Shown piece after piece: positions 17,587-25,905 of a stretch of 64,000 nt of DNA. The stretch spans positions 62,001-126,000 of the forward strand of contig JAFGTP010000040.1 in the NCBI GenBank assembly GCA_016934035.1, given 5' to 3'. The translations under genes were made by a program, and so were the position numbers. How positions within the stretch are numbered: position 1 is the first letter of the stretch; each line of letters begins with the position of its first letter. This stretch comes from Fidelibacterota bacterium. Lineage in GTDB: Bacteria; Fidelibacterota; UBA2242; JAFGTP01. The notes below the pieces were generated by a model. That model searched no databases. It worked only from the letters and a program-made list of their open reading frames with translations, and had not been told where the DNA came from.

Positions 17587-18793
17587 CACTTTTGGTGATA
17601 TAGCTCAGAGGCTCTTTTTCCAGATTCAAGATGTAGGGTTTGTCCAGTTTTTTACCTTCGGAATTTGTCAGAATCTGCACCAGTGGCCTGACCGGACGGT
17701 TTTTATTGACGGACATTACTCGGGCGATTTGACCATTGTTCAGCAGCACATGGCTGCCAACCGGGTACATGGATATCTCATTGATAAAAGATTTGAGCAC
17801 CTTGGGATCAAAGTCACTTTGATTTTCCTGAATCAGTTTTTGAATGGCAGCCGGTGGCTTGAACCCGGGACGGTAATTTCGTTCATGGACCAGGGATTCA
17901 AATTTATCTGCCAGGCTGATGATGCGGGCAAAGGGAGTGATCTCTTCTCCTTTCAGCTGATTGGGATATCCGTTGCCATCCCATTTTTCATGCTCTTCCA
18001 GGATTGTTTTAATCACAAATGGATATTTTGAAGAAAGATGCATGAGAATTTCTGCGCCAAGTTTTGTGTGATTGTTCAGTTCTTCCCGTTCACCTTGGTT
18101 GAACTTCCCCGGCTTGGTGAGTATGACGGGATTGATTTTTAGCATACCGACATCGTGCAGCAAGGCTGCTAGGGTAAGGGCATAAAGTTGTTTGGTGTTG
18201 TATTGCAGACCATGGCCGATTTTGATGGATATAATAGCAGTATTGAGGGAGTGCGAACAAAACCAGTTGACAGACCGGCCGGGATGCAGTGCTGCAATGA
18301 GCAGTTCATTGCCTTCGATGGTATATTTGACCAGTTGTGGAATCAGAGGCAATAAGTTTGAGACATCGATTTTTTCATCATGCTCAATCTGGATAGTATA
18401 GGTTTTTAATATTTTCAGGATTGCAATATAAAGTTCTTTGGAATTACCGGGTATTTTGAATTTTTGGCTGCTCTGGATTGAAGAGGATGGATAGTCGGCA
18501 GGTTGTTTGGCATCAGAAGGAAGAACTGAACCTGAAACAGACTTGCCGCTGAAAGGTTCGGCCAGGTTTTGGGATGAGGCGTTTTTTTTATCGGCAGCAA
18601 TCGGGTTGATTTTGGTTTTAGGGAGGGGAGCGAACTGTTTGTCGCTGTCATCCATCGAACTGTTGGGTTCCTGGCCCCATGAGAGGCTTTTTTGTATATC
18701 AATCAGATTACTGAAGGTGGCAGTTTTTTTTTCCTTATCCTTCTCGTCTTCAAAAGATTTATGGGAACCGGCGATATCTTTCATAATAGACAT
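17570..18793 (-). CDS. HD-GYP domain protein, probable c-di-GMP phosphodiesterase
   Basis: A 407-residue cytoplasmic protein. The first 110 residues are polar and low-complexity; the HD-GYP domain runs from about 165 to 345. The HD pair is in LLHDVGM (H213-D214) and the signature HEKWDGNGYP lies at 268-277, so the catalytic set of active HD-GYP enzymes appears intact. These hydrolyse cyclic di-GMP, which commonly controls exopolysaccharide output. The ATG at 18793 follows the ExeA-like stop by 2 nt; a TTG at 18799 is also in frame. It is the last gene of the long minus-strand glycan run and overlaps the convergent GAF protein by 17 bases. Confidence 0.9.
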   Translation of the reverse strand: MSIMKDIAGSHKSFEDEKDKEKKTATFSNLIDIQKSLSWGQEPNSSMDDSDKQFAPLPKTKINPIAADKKNASSQNLAEPFSGKSVSGSVLPSDAKQPADYPSSSIQSSQKFKIPGNSKELYIAILKILKTYTIQIEHDEKIDVSNLLPLIPQLVKYTIEGNELLIAALHPGRSVNWFCSHSLNTAIISIKIGHGLQYNTKQLYALTLAALLHDVGMLKINPVILTKPGKFNQGEREELNNHTKLGAEILMHLSSKYPFVIKTILEEHEKWDGNGYPNQLKGEEITPFARIISLADKFESLVHERNYRPGFKPPAAIQKLIQENQSDFDPKVLKSFINEISMYPVGSHVLLNNGQIARVMSVNKNRPVRPLVQILTNSEGKKLDKPYILNLEKEPLSYITKSVNFLN

Positions 18794-18795
18794 AA

Positions 18796-19593
18796 TCAAC
18801 TTTCTGAATTTATAATGCTTCTGATATGTTCTGTTTGTATTTGGTTAACCCTTTGACCAAAGCCAAGCAGGAGGCTGAGGTCGCATATATTGTTAATTTT
18901 TCTGGGTGTTCCATCGGAATATTCATAGATCTGCTGAATTGCCTGATCGGAAAATAGCCTGTATTTATTCCCCGCGACCTGAAGCCGGTAATAGATATAA
19001 TCTTTGGTTTCACCAGAATTGAATTTTTTCAGGTGGTAACGGACTGCAATCCTCTGGTCCAGTTGGGGAATGTTACGGACCATTTCCTTCAACTCAGGCT
19101 GGCCGATTAAGAGTAAAGTCAGCAGAAACCTGTCGTTAAACTGAAAATTTAAAAGCATTCTCAACTCTTCTAAGGTTTCCATCTGTTCGATGGACTGAGC
19201 TTCGTCGATAATCACAATGGTATGTTTTCCCTGTCCAAAGGTCTCGATCAGGTAATCGTAAAGTTGGTGAAGAAGGTCGGCCCTGTCTGTGGAAGAAGTT
19301 TCGACTTTCAACTGGTAAAGGATTTCTTTGATCAGTTCTATTGCTGACCATCGGGGATTGGTCAGGTAGGCAATGTTGAATTTATCTGCGGGTAGTTGCT
19401 GAATCAGCGTATGCATCAGCAGCGTTTTGCCGCAGCCGTAATCACCAGATAGCATCGCGGCGCCCTTCAAACTGTTGATGGCATAAACAAGCCGGACAAA
19501 GGCTTCATCATGTTTGGATGAATGATACAAAAACCGGGGGTTTGGTGTGTTTTCAAAAGGTTTGTCCTTTAATTTCCAGTAGTTCAGATACAT
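18796..19593 (-). CDS. ExeA/GspA-like AAA+ ATPase
   Basis: A 265-residue ATPase starting MYLNYWKLKDKPFENTPNP, the classic N-terminus of ExeA-like and exopolysaccharide-associated AAA proteins. Walker A is GDYGCGKT at 50-57 and Walker B IVIIDEAQ ends with D130-E131; GTPRKINNICD near 230 is the sensor-2 region. ExeA proteins help assemble export machinery, and relatives occur beside Wzc/Wza genes in glycan loci. No peptidoglycan-binding C-terminal domain is present, unlike full ExeA. It lies 46 bases after the WecA-type gene and is coupled to the HD-GYP gene, so it probably belongs to control of polymer export; that is inference. Confidence 0.88.
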   Translation of the reverse strand: MYLNYWKLKDKPFENTPNPRFLYHSSKHDEAFVRLVYAINSLKGAAMLSGDYGCGKTLLMHTLIQQLPADKFNIAYLTNPRWSAIELIKEILYQLKVETSSTDRADLLHQLYDYLIETFGQGKHTIVIIDEAQSIEQMETLEELRMLLNFQFNDRFLLTLLLIGQPELKEMVRNIPQLDQRIAVRYHLKKFNSGETKDYIYYRLQVAGNKYRLFSDQAIQQIYEYSDGTPRKINNICDLSLLLGFGQRVNQIQTEHIRSIINSES

Positions 19594-19639
19594 GTCAAAT
19601 CATTCTCTTATAGTCATATTTATTAAAAATTTATATCTA

Positions 19640-20779
19640 TTAATTTGATTTATCAAATTTAATGATTAAAAAGCATAACATAAAGAATAATAAAATTCCA
19701 ATAGACAAAGCAATGATACTTTGAAAAGTTGTTCCCTGAATGATCATTAGTGAAAGCAGTCCCATAATCAGGTTAAAAAACAGGATGGCCATAACTGTCT
19801 CGTGATTGGTGATGCCGAGTTTTTGAATACGGTGATGCAGGTGGTCCCGGCCAGTATAGCCCAGTAAGTCAAAAAAATTTGTGACATGACCATGATAAAT
19901 TCTCATTACCGTTGTCATGGTCATATCAGTGATAGGTACTGCCAGTACCAAAAGCGGAATTGCGATTTTTATAGAGTTCAGGCCGCCCCATTCACCATAG
20001 ATGGATAGCGAAGCCAATAAAAAGCCAATGAAAGTACTGCCGTTGTCCCCAAGGAATATCAGCGCGCTTTTGTTCCAGCGAAAATTGTAGGGGAAAAAAC
20101 CAAGAATGGCTACTGCCAGGATCAGACTGACACTGGCCATAAAAATATTGCCATTGATTCGGGCGATTAAGGCATAAAATAACGATACTAAAAGAGCAAT
20201 TCCCGAAGCCAGGCCATCCATGCCATCAAGGCAATTAAGGCCGTTGGTGATGCCTGCAATCCAGATGAAAGTCAAGAGTATTGAAGCGCTTTTTCCCACC
20301 AGGGAGGCGCCAAAAAATTTGAAAGTGATATCGTAATGTACCAGAATCCCAATGGCCACCAGTTGGGCCAGCAATTTAAACAAAGCAGGTACCGGTTTGA
20401 CATCGTCAATGATGCCAATGATCATAATGACCATGGATGACCAGAAAAGACCATAAAATTCATCGGGAATCTCTAGCGTCAGATAGGTGGTGGCAATAAA
20501 GGCTATAAAAACAGGAATGCCGCCGGTCAGTGGGGTCACAACTGTGTGGTGGTGCCGTCCCCCGGGTTTATCGGTGATATCGAGCATATTTCCCAGTTTG
20601 TGAAAAAAGGGGGCCAGGCCAAAGGAAAGTAAAAAAGTAAAGAGAATATAATAAAAATATTCATCCCGATTTATCAGGGCCTGCCTGACAGGATTATAGT
20701 ACACCATTGCTGCCGCGAAGGGAAGAAAAATGGATTTTGCGTAGAGGAGCTTATTTTTATTTATTTGTAAAGATTGCAT
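19640..20779 (-). CDS. Polyprenyl-phosphate HexNAc-1-phosphate transferase (WecA/TagO family)
   Basis: A 379-residue integral membrane enzyme that starts glycan assembly by moving sugar-1-phosphate from a UDP-sugar to undecaprenyl phosphate. Family motifs are seen: DKPGGRHHH with TPLTGGIPV, IGIIDDVK (D125-D126), GLNCLDGMDGLASG near 181-193 and FLGDNGSTFIG near 240. At least ten hydrophobic helices span the protein. It differs from the mraY gene at 58785. Its ATG overlaps the end of the upstream aminotransferase gene by 19 bases. It is the only priming transferase in the locus. The sugar (GlcNAc or another HexNAc) is inferred from the family. Confidence 0.92.
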   Translation of the reverse strand: MQSLQINKNKLLYAKSIFLPFAAAMVYYNPVRQALINRDEYFYYILFTFLLSFGLAPFFHKLGNMLDITDKPGGRHHHTVVTPLTGGIPVFIAFIATTYLTLEIPDEFYGLFWSSMVIMIIGIIDDVKPVPALFKLLAQLVAIGILVHYDITFKFFGASLVGKSASILLTFIWIAGITNGLNCLDGMDGLASGIALLVSLFYALIARINGNIFMASVSLILAVAILGFFPYNFRWNKSALIFLGDNGSTFIGFLLASLSIYGEWGGLNSIKIAIPLLVLAVPITDMTMTTVMRIYHGHVTNFFDLLGYTGRDHLHHRIQKLGITNHETVMAILFFNLIMGLLSLMIIQGTTFQSIIALSIGILLFFMLCFLIIKFDKSN

Positions 20780-21792
20780 ATTTCTATAATTTTTTCAATT
20801 TCGTTGTCTGTCAATTTGGGATACAGTGGAACAGAAATCTGTTTTCTCCACTTATCTTCAGTAATCCTTAAAGGTTTCGGGTTTTTATACAAATGAAGCG
20901 GCTTGAAGACCGGTTTTCGAAACTGTACTCCATGTTTGATACCAAAATTCAGGAATTGATCCACATTCCTGACTTCTATTATTAATCGGTAATAGTTGGG
21001 GAAAAATGAGCTGTTTATGGCGGGAATATTAATTTTTTGAGGTATATTTTCTGATAATTTTTGATAAATCAATCGTCGGCGGCTGATAAATTCTTCCAAC
21101 TTATTCAATTGGGCCAGGGCAATTGCTGCGGTGATATTGGTCATTTTGGCGTTATATCTTGTTTGCAGGTCTTCCCGCTCGTCATAATTCCGCATATCTC
21201 TGATTTGATTGTGAAGGGTCTCTGAATCTGTTAAAACTGCGCCTCCTTCACCGGCCCCAAGCATTTTGGTGGCATAGAACGAGAGGACAGCAATGTCCCC
21301 GAAATAACCCGTGTAATGCTCTTCGATTTTGGCCCCTGCAGACTGGGCAATGTCCTCGATTACGGGAACTCCCAATTGTTTGATTTTTTGGATATAGCCG
21401 GGCTGGCCGAACATATGGGGAAAAATGATCGCCCTGGTGCGGGATGTCAGTTTTTTTTCTACAGAATCGGGGGAAAGGTTGCAGGTTTCTTCATCGATGT
21501 CCGCAAAGACGGGATGAGCGTTGTTAAATTTTACGGCATGATAAAGAGCGGAACAGGTGTAGGACGGAATGATGACCTCGTGTCCGCTTCTGACGCCTAA
21601 AGCTTTGAGGGCCAGGGAGAGTGCCATGGTCCCTGATGAGAGGGCCGATGCATATTTTTTTTGCAGGATGCCTGTCAGACGGTCTTCTAGTTCTGTCACC
21701 TTTTCACCTGCTGCAACCATACCGGACTGAATGATGGCGACAGCGGCGTCAACTTCTTCATGGCTATAGGTTGTTTTATTATGGACAATCAT
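20761..21792 (-). CDS. DegT/DnrJ/EryC1/StrS sugar aminotransferase
   Basis: A 343-residue PLP enzyme that aminates a keto-sugar nucleotide. The PLP lysine is K176 in SFYATKMLGAGEGG, the PLP ring partner D147 lies in VIEDIAQSAGA, and the N-terminal SSGTMALSLALKALG phosphate loop is present. It is 2 nt downstream of the PIG-L gene and overlaps the WecA-type gene. With the adjacent deacetylase and WbqC protein this suggests that an amino sugar is made or modified for the glycan repeat unit. The regiochemistry cannot be assigned by eye. Confidence 0.92.
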   Translation of the reverse strand: MIVHNKTTYSHEEVDAAVAIIQSGMVAAGEKVTELEDRLTGILQKKYASALSSGTMALSLALKALGVRSGHEVIIPSYTCSALYHAVKFNNAHPVFADIDEETCNLSPDSVEKKLTSRTRAIIFPHMFGQPGYIQKIKQLGVPVIEDIAQSAGAKIEEHYTGYFGDIAVLSFYATKMLGAGEGGAVLTDSETLHNQIRDMRNYDEREDLQTRYNAKMTNITAAIALAQLNKLEEFISRRRLIYQKLSENIPQKINIPAINSSFFPNYYRLIIEVRNVDQFLNFGIKHGVQFRKPVFKPLHLYKNPKPLRITEDKWRKQISVPLYPKLTDNEIEKIIEICNLYK

Positions 21793-21794
21793 GG

Positions 21795-22427
21795 TTATTC
21801 CAGGAAAAATCTTGAAGGTTTAAAGGCCTCTGCAAACTTGACACGGCTCTGGGTGCCGCGAAACATGGCATTGGAAGTGGCAATATCGATAATGGATATA
21901 TTGGCGACATTGGTTTTGTTGACCTGAGATGTATGGGCTTTCAGCAGTCCGTGTTTCTGCTCCAGATAATAATCACCGATATCTACATAAACGTCCGGCT
22001 GAAAATTTTGGCTGGTGGGTGTTTCATAAAACAAAACATTTTTGATATAGCGGGTAGCTGAGATGGTAATCTGTGCCAGATGCCGATGGTCCTGATGGGT
22101 ATCGTCGGGATAATTAACAAAAATAAGGTCTGGTTCCACCAGATGAATAATTGTTTCAAATTTCAAAATCATCTCTTTGTTTATCAAAATTTCGGTGTCT
22201 TTGTATTCACCCCAGTATAGATGGGCTTTTTTGACTAATTGGACGGCTTTTAATTGTTCCTGTCGCCGGGTATTAAAATCGCCTCCGGCAGAGCCGTCGG
22301 TGACCACAAAGAAGGAGACGTTGTAGCCCTGATCGGCAAGTTTAGCCAGGGTGCCGCCACACCCGATTTCTATATCATCCGGATGAGCGCCAATGGCCAA
22401 AATTTTATGATATTTATTACTGTTCAT
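21795..22427 (-). CDS. PIG-L family N-acetylglucosamine-type deacetylase
   Basis: A 210-residue zinc-dependent deacetylase (LmbE-like) that removes N-acetyl groups from amino sugars. The zinc site is visible as H15-P-D-D18 in GAHPDD and H111-Q-D-H114 in DDTHQDHRH. It overlaps the WbqC gene by 4 bases (ATGA) and precedes the aminotransferase by 2 nt. Whether the target is free, nucleotide-bound or lipid-bound sugar is not clear. With WbqC, this pair is common in surface-sugar loci. Confidence 0.9.
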   Translation of the reverse strand: MNSNKYHKILAIGAHPDDIEIGCGGTLAKLADQGYNVSFFVVTDGSAGGDFNTRRQEQLKAVQLVKKAHLYWGEYKDTEILINKEMILKFETIIHLVEPDLIFVNYPDDTHQDHRHLAQITISATRYIKNVLFYETPTSQNFQPDVYVDIGDYYLEQKHGLLKAHTSQVNKTNVANISIIDIATSNAMFRGTQSRVKFAEAFKPSRFFLE

Positions 22428-23122
22428 TTTATTCCTCTTTGAATTATTTCAGTACTTTTTTCACCTTCATTAAAAAGAAGGTCCAAAATGGATAAATGGC
22501 TTACAAATATCTCACCAGACTGAAAATATTGTGGATGGTCAAAATCCTGATACCTGATAGTGATCCTGTTTTTTATAAAAATTTCATCATCCAGATATTC
22601 TTTCCCACCCTGGCCAGAGAGGTAAACTGTGGCCCCGACACTTTCTGCCAGTTCCATCAATTTTTCCGAGCGTGGAAGCTGCTCCAGTTTTTCCGACGGA
22701 AAGATATGGGATGAAACCAAGATTTGGGTTTTAATGCTCAGAAGGTCCAGCACCCACCGGATAAATGCAATATTAAAATTACACAGGTGATGATAATCCT
22801 GGTTGACGAGGCGGGTCAAATCTGGAAAATATTGTTGAAACCAGGGAGATTTTGCATAGTAGGTTTGCAGGGAATTGAGTAGTTTTTTTTGCCACCTGAC
22901 AGCGGTGTTGATCTCAATTTCATTGATTTTCTGACCAAAATGATATTTGACGGGAATGGTCAGCCAGTGGGCCTCGTTGTTATATTTAATTTTATTTCGG
23001 TTCTGAAATTCATTTTTTTTATATTGAACATTATCCAGAAAAATAAATACATCCGAGGCCATAATTTTAGCAAAGAATCCCAGCCAGGGAAAAGATTGCG
23101 GTTGATGAATTGAACAAATCAT
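22424..23122 (-). CDS. WbqC-like family protein
   Basis: A 232-residue protein with the WbqC signature at its start: IHQPQSFPWLGFF, followed by SDVFIFLDNVQYKKNEFQNRN and WLTIPV. The family is found in O-antigen and capsule loci and is thought to act in biosynthesis of unusual sugars, but the reaction is not established. No signal peptide or membrane segment is seen. It starts the short minus-strand run that continues through the PIG-L deacetylase and ends with the HD-GYP protein. The start has no strong ribosome binding site. Confidence 0.9.
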   Translation of the reverse strand: MICSIHQPQSFPWLGFFAKIMASDVFIFLDNVQYKKNEFQNRNKIKYNNEAHWLTIPVKYHFGQKINEIEINTAVRWQKKLLNSLQTYYAKSPWFQQYFPDLTRLVNQDYHHLCNFNIAFIRWVLDLLSIKTQILVSSHIFPSEKLEQLPRSEKLMELAESVGATVYLSGQGGKEYLDDEIFIKNRITIRYQDFDHPQYFQSGEIFVSHLSILDLLFNEGEKSTEIIQRGIK

Positions 23123-23156
23123 ACCTATATTTAGCTAACCTTATTTTGGAGTTATT

Positions 23157-23339
23157 ATGAAAAATGTTGTCAAAGTGCTGATTATTTTTGGTTTTATCTC
23201 AATTATCCTTGGCGTGTTGTCCAGAATTGCCATGACTCCGTTCATTGTTGAAGCCGGTGCCTTCCTTGATTTTTCCCTTTTTTGTTTCATATCGTCAATT
23301 GCCCTGATATTGTTTGATCATGTATATAATAAAAAATGA
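23157..23339 (+). CDS. Small two-helix membrane protein
   Basis: A 60-residue protein with two hydrophobic helices (about 5-25 and 34-53) and a KK tail. TTGGAG lies 6 nt before the ATG, a good ribosome binding site, which supports a real gene despite its size and its plus-strand position within a minus-strand run. Its stop abuts the convergent PHP gene stop with no gap. The pattern LSRIAMTPF followed by a short AFLDFSLFCFISSIALIL helix recalls small membrane proteins of unknown function; I cannot name a family with confidence and suggest no role. Confidence 0.6.
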   Translation: MKNVVKVLIIFGFISIILGVLSRIAMTPFIVEAGAFLDFSLFCFISSIALILFDHVYNKK

Positions 23340-24815
23340 TTATTGGGGTTCGACAAAAATTGGATTTGTCACCAAAGTTATCCAGTCATCACCACCATAA
23401 AATTTGTAATAAAATTTTTCGTCATTGGGATGGTTCTCATCCACAATCCATTCTTCAACAGAGCCATTGACAAGCAGTTGTTTGATGGGAATATCGTTGC
23501 GCCAGAGGGTGAATTTTTGGTTGTGAACAGGACCTGTAGCCCTGATTTTTATATGAATTGCAATGGGAGTGTTTCCACTTTTCAGGGTCTCGCCAATGAA
23601 AGCCGAGCTTTCAGTAGCGAGATTGTAAGCGCGAAATTCTTCAATGACCAGTTTTTCGCCGAGAAAATTTCTGGTAGTATACATTCTTCCTTGTCGCATG
23701 GCTTCGAAAATGGCTTCCCGGCTTTTCCCCTGGCAAAAGAGAAAGGTATTGGTTTCGTTGATCAGTTTCAGGTCATTGGTTTCCTCGAAATCCAGTTCAC
23801 CGATGACATAGGGTGCAACCGGCCGTAAACCTTTACAGTATTCTGTCAGAGCCAGGTCCCAGAGACCGCCGGGTTTCCCCAGAGACTTCATGCCCTCCCA
23901 AAATCCGGCAAAACCCGAATGGTTTTTCGTCTGGTAGACAAGGTAAGAATAGGGATCGGTAGTTAGTAAAATAGTTTTCTGAATCAAGGGAATGGGAAAA
24001 TCCTGGGTATAGGTGGCCTCAGGATGTGCCCAGTAAACCAAGCCTTTACGTTCATGAACATAATCAATCAGACACTGAAAGGCATCGGTATCGCTGTTTG
24101 AATGATAGGGACTGATCATCCAGGGCAGATAGGGGAATTCAACAAAAAGGACATAAAGGGCCATAACCGGACACAGGACCGTAAGAAGCGTGATTTTACC
24201 TTTTTTGACGATGAGGGCCATTGACAAAAGGCCAAATATCAATAATAAAAGCAAAGTAGTATAGTAGGGTAACTTTTTGATGATAGAAGCCCTGGGGATT
24301 GGGTTGGTCGGAAAACCGTTTTTTAAAGAAGGCAGATTTTTATAATCTTCAATCTTTTGCAGTCCAAAGACCAGCAAATGGCGATGCCAGTTTTTCAGAA
24401 CCAGATTTCCAGTAATCGGATTACCCTCCCAGGAATAATAGGGAACCGCTTCGATGCCAGGAATGATTTCCACGTTGGGGAAAAATTTGTTCAGATCATC
24501 TATTTTATTAAAGTAGTTTTCAAATCCGTAGGTGTGAACGGAATTTCGCAGGACGGGAAATTGAAAAGCTTTTCTAAAAAAAGCGAATCCGTAACGAACC
24601 TCCATATTGTCATGGTCGGTAATAATGGCCACATCCAGATTGGATTTGCCAATAATGTGAGCCAGTTCTTCCAGTGAATATTGACCGCCGCTGACTTCCG
24701 AGTCAAAATGGATTCCGGCTTTGAGTCTCACATATTCCTGACTGCTTTCGGCCTTTCCACAAAACATGAACAGGATGATAATCATTTGAATTGTGCTAGA
24801 AAGGAGTTTTTTCAT
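23340..24815 (-). CDS. PHP-like membrane-anchored protein
   Basis: Numbering is from the ATG at 24815 (491 residues), which gives MKKLLSSTIQMIIILFMFCG, a plausible signal or anchor; a longer frame from 24839 also exists. PHP-like elements include AGIHFDSE around 34-40, AIITDHD around 63-69, PGIEAVP and WAHPEA. An unusual stretch at about 184-228 holds two hydrophobic helices in the middle of the domain, so the protein seems to be threaded into the membrane. It overlaps the end of the upstream glycosyltransferase by 20 bases, indicating coupling. It differs from cytoplasmic CpsB-type PHP tyrosine phosphatases. A role in glycan modification or degradation is only inference. Confidence 0.7.
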   Translation of the reverse strand: MKKLLSSTIQMIIILFMFCGKAESSQEYVRLKAGIHFDSEVSGGQYSLEELAHIIGKSNLDVAIITDHDNMEVRYGFAFFRKAFQFPVLRNSVHTYGFENYFNKIDDLNKFFPNVEIIPGIEAVPYYSWEGNPITGNLVLKNWHRHLLVFGLQKIEDYKNLPSLKNGFPTNPIPRASIIKKLPYYTTLLLLLIFGLLSMALIVKKGKITLLTVLCPVMALYVLFVEFPYLPWMISPYHSNSDTDAFQCLIDYVHERKGLVYWAHPEATYTQDFPIPLIQKTILLTTDPYSYLVYQTKNHSGFAGFWEGMKSLGKPGGLWDLALTEYCKGLRPVAPYVIGELDFEETNDLKLINETNTFLFCQGKSREAIFEAMRQGRMYTTRNFLGEKLVIEEFRAYNLATESSAFIGETLKSGNTPIAIHIKIRATGPVHNQKFTLWRNDIPIKQLLVNGSVEEWIVDENHPNDEKFYYKFYGGDDWITLVTNPIFVEPQ

Positions 24816-25905
24816 ATATCTGAAGTAAATTTTTGACATAATTTTCCATGGAATATTTTTTGGCCTCTAATGAATTGATTCGGCTTATTTCTATGTACTT
24901 TTTCCGGTCCCTGGATAATTGCACAATGCAATTTGCCATGGATGCGGCATCTGTAGGTGCCACCAGAAAACCATTGCGATTCGAATGGATAATTTCGGGA
25001 ATGCCCCCAACGTGGGTGGCAATCACTGGCAATCCGGCAGCCATTGCTTCCACAATCACCCTTCCAAACCCCTCATTGAGCGATGTGATGATTAGAAAAT
25101 CCGATTGCTTTACATAAGGTGCGACATTTTCACAATATCCGGGAAACTGAATTTCGATGGCTGCATCCTGAGATAATTTTTGGATTTCACTAAAAAGTTC
25201 TCCATCCCCAACCATAATAAACTGGTACCGATCAGAGGGCAATAATTTAGCGACAGTGACCACCATGGCCGGATTTTTTACAGGTACAAAGCGTCCAATC
25301 CACAATAAGGTGATTTTGTCTTTTGGAAACCAGATTTGGGGTTCTGTCTGAAATTTTTCCAGATCCACTCCGCAGGATGAGACTATAAATTTTTCCGGTG
25401 GTGCAATTTTTTTCTTGATATGGTCCTGACGACCCGTTTCAGTCAGGTTCAGTATCTTTGTTGTAAAAAGAGCAGCGAATTTTTCCATCAGAATGAAGAT
25501 TCCTGTAATCAGCCTGGAATAGTATCCATAAAAAATGTGACCATGGGGTGAGTGATAGATTTTTGGGATTCCGACGATTTTTCCTGCAAGACGACCCAAA
25601 AAACCTGCTTTTGAAGTATGAGTGTGCAGAATCTCCGGAGATTCCTTGCGCAGGAATTGAACCAGTTGAAACAATGCCGACAGGTCTTTCAAGGGATGAA
25701 TATTTCGTACCAGAAAATTGGAAAACTGGACATGAAATCCATTTTTTTTTGCAAAGTCATGAATATCAAAGGGCGGTTCAGTTGTTTTTCCGGATACCAG
25801 AATGATTTTATAACCTTTTCTGGCCAGATGGGCGCAGGTTTGAAGCACCAGGTCGGCGGAACCACCCTTGTCGAGGCGTGTGATAATATGCAGAATTTTT
25901 GTCAT
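24796..25905 (-). CDS. Glycosyltransferase family 4 (GT-B)
   Basis: A 369-residue cytoplasmic GT-B retaining glycosyltransferase that adds a sugar to the growing lipid-linked repeat unit. The N-terminal loop is HIITRLDKGGSADLVLQ, HTHTSKAGFLGRLAG follows near residues 95-108, and the C-terminal donor-site motif is ITSLNEGFGRVIVEAMAAGLPVIA (E-x7-E pattern). Its start overlaps the DegT-like gene by 4 bases and its end overlaps the PHP gene by 20, so it belongs to a tightly coupled run. Donor and acceptor sugars are unknown. Confidence 0.92.
   Translation of the reverse strand: MTKILHIITRLDKGGSADLVLQTCAHLARKGYKIILVSGKTTEPPFDIHDFAKKNGFHVQFSNFLVRNIHPLKDLSALFQLVQFLRKESPEILHTHTSKAGFLGRLAGKIVGIPKIYHSPHGHIFYGYYSRLITGIFILMEKFAALFTTKILNLTETGRQDHIKKKIAPPEKFIVSSCGVDLEKFQTEPQIWFPKDKITLLWIGRFVPVKNPAMVVTVAKLLPSDRYQFIMVGDGELFSEIQKLSQDAAIEIQFPGYCENVAPYVKQSDFLIITSLNEGFGRVIVEAMAAGLPVIATHVGGIPEIIHSNRNGFLVAPTDAASMANCIVQLSRDRKKYIEISRINSLEAKKYSMENYVKNLLQIYEKTPF

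Noticed and set aside
23340-24815. CpsB/YwqE-type PHP tyrosine phosphatase partner of Wzc
   Set aside because: Those enzymes are soluble, about 250 residues long; this protein has membrane segments and a different layout.
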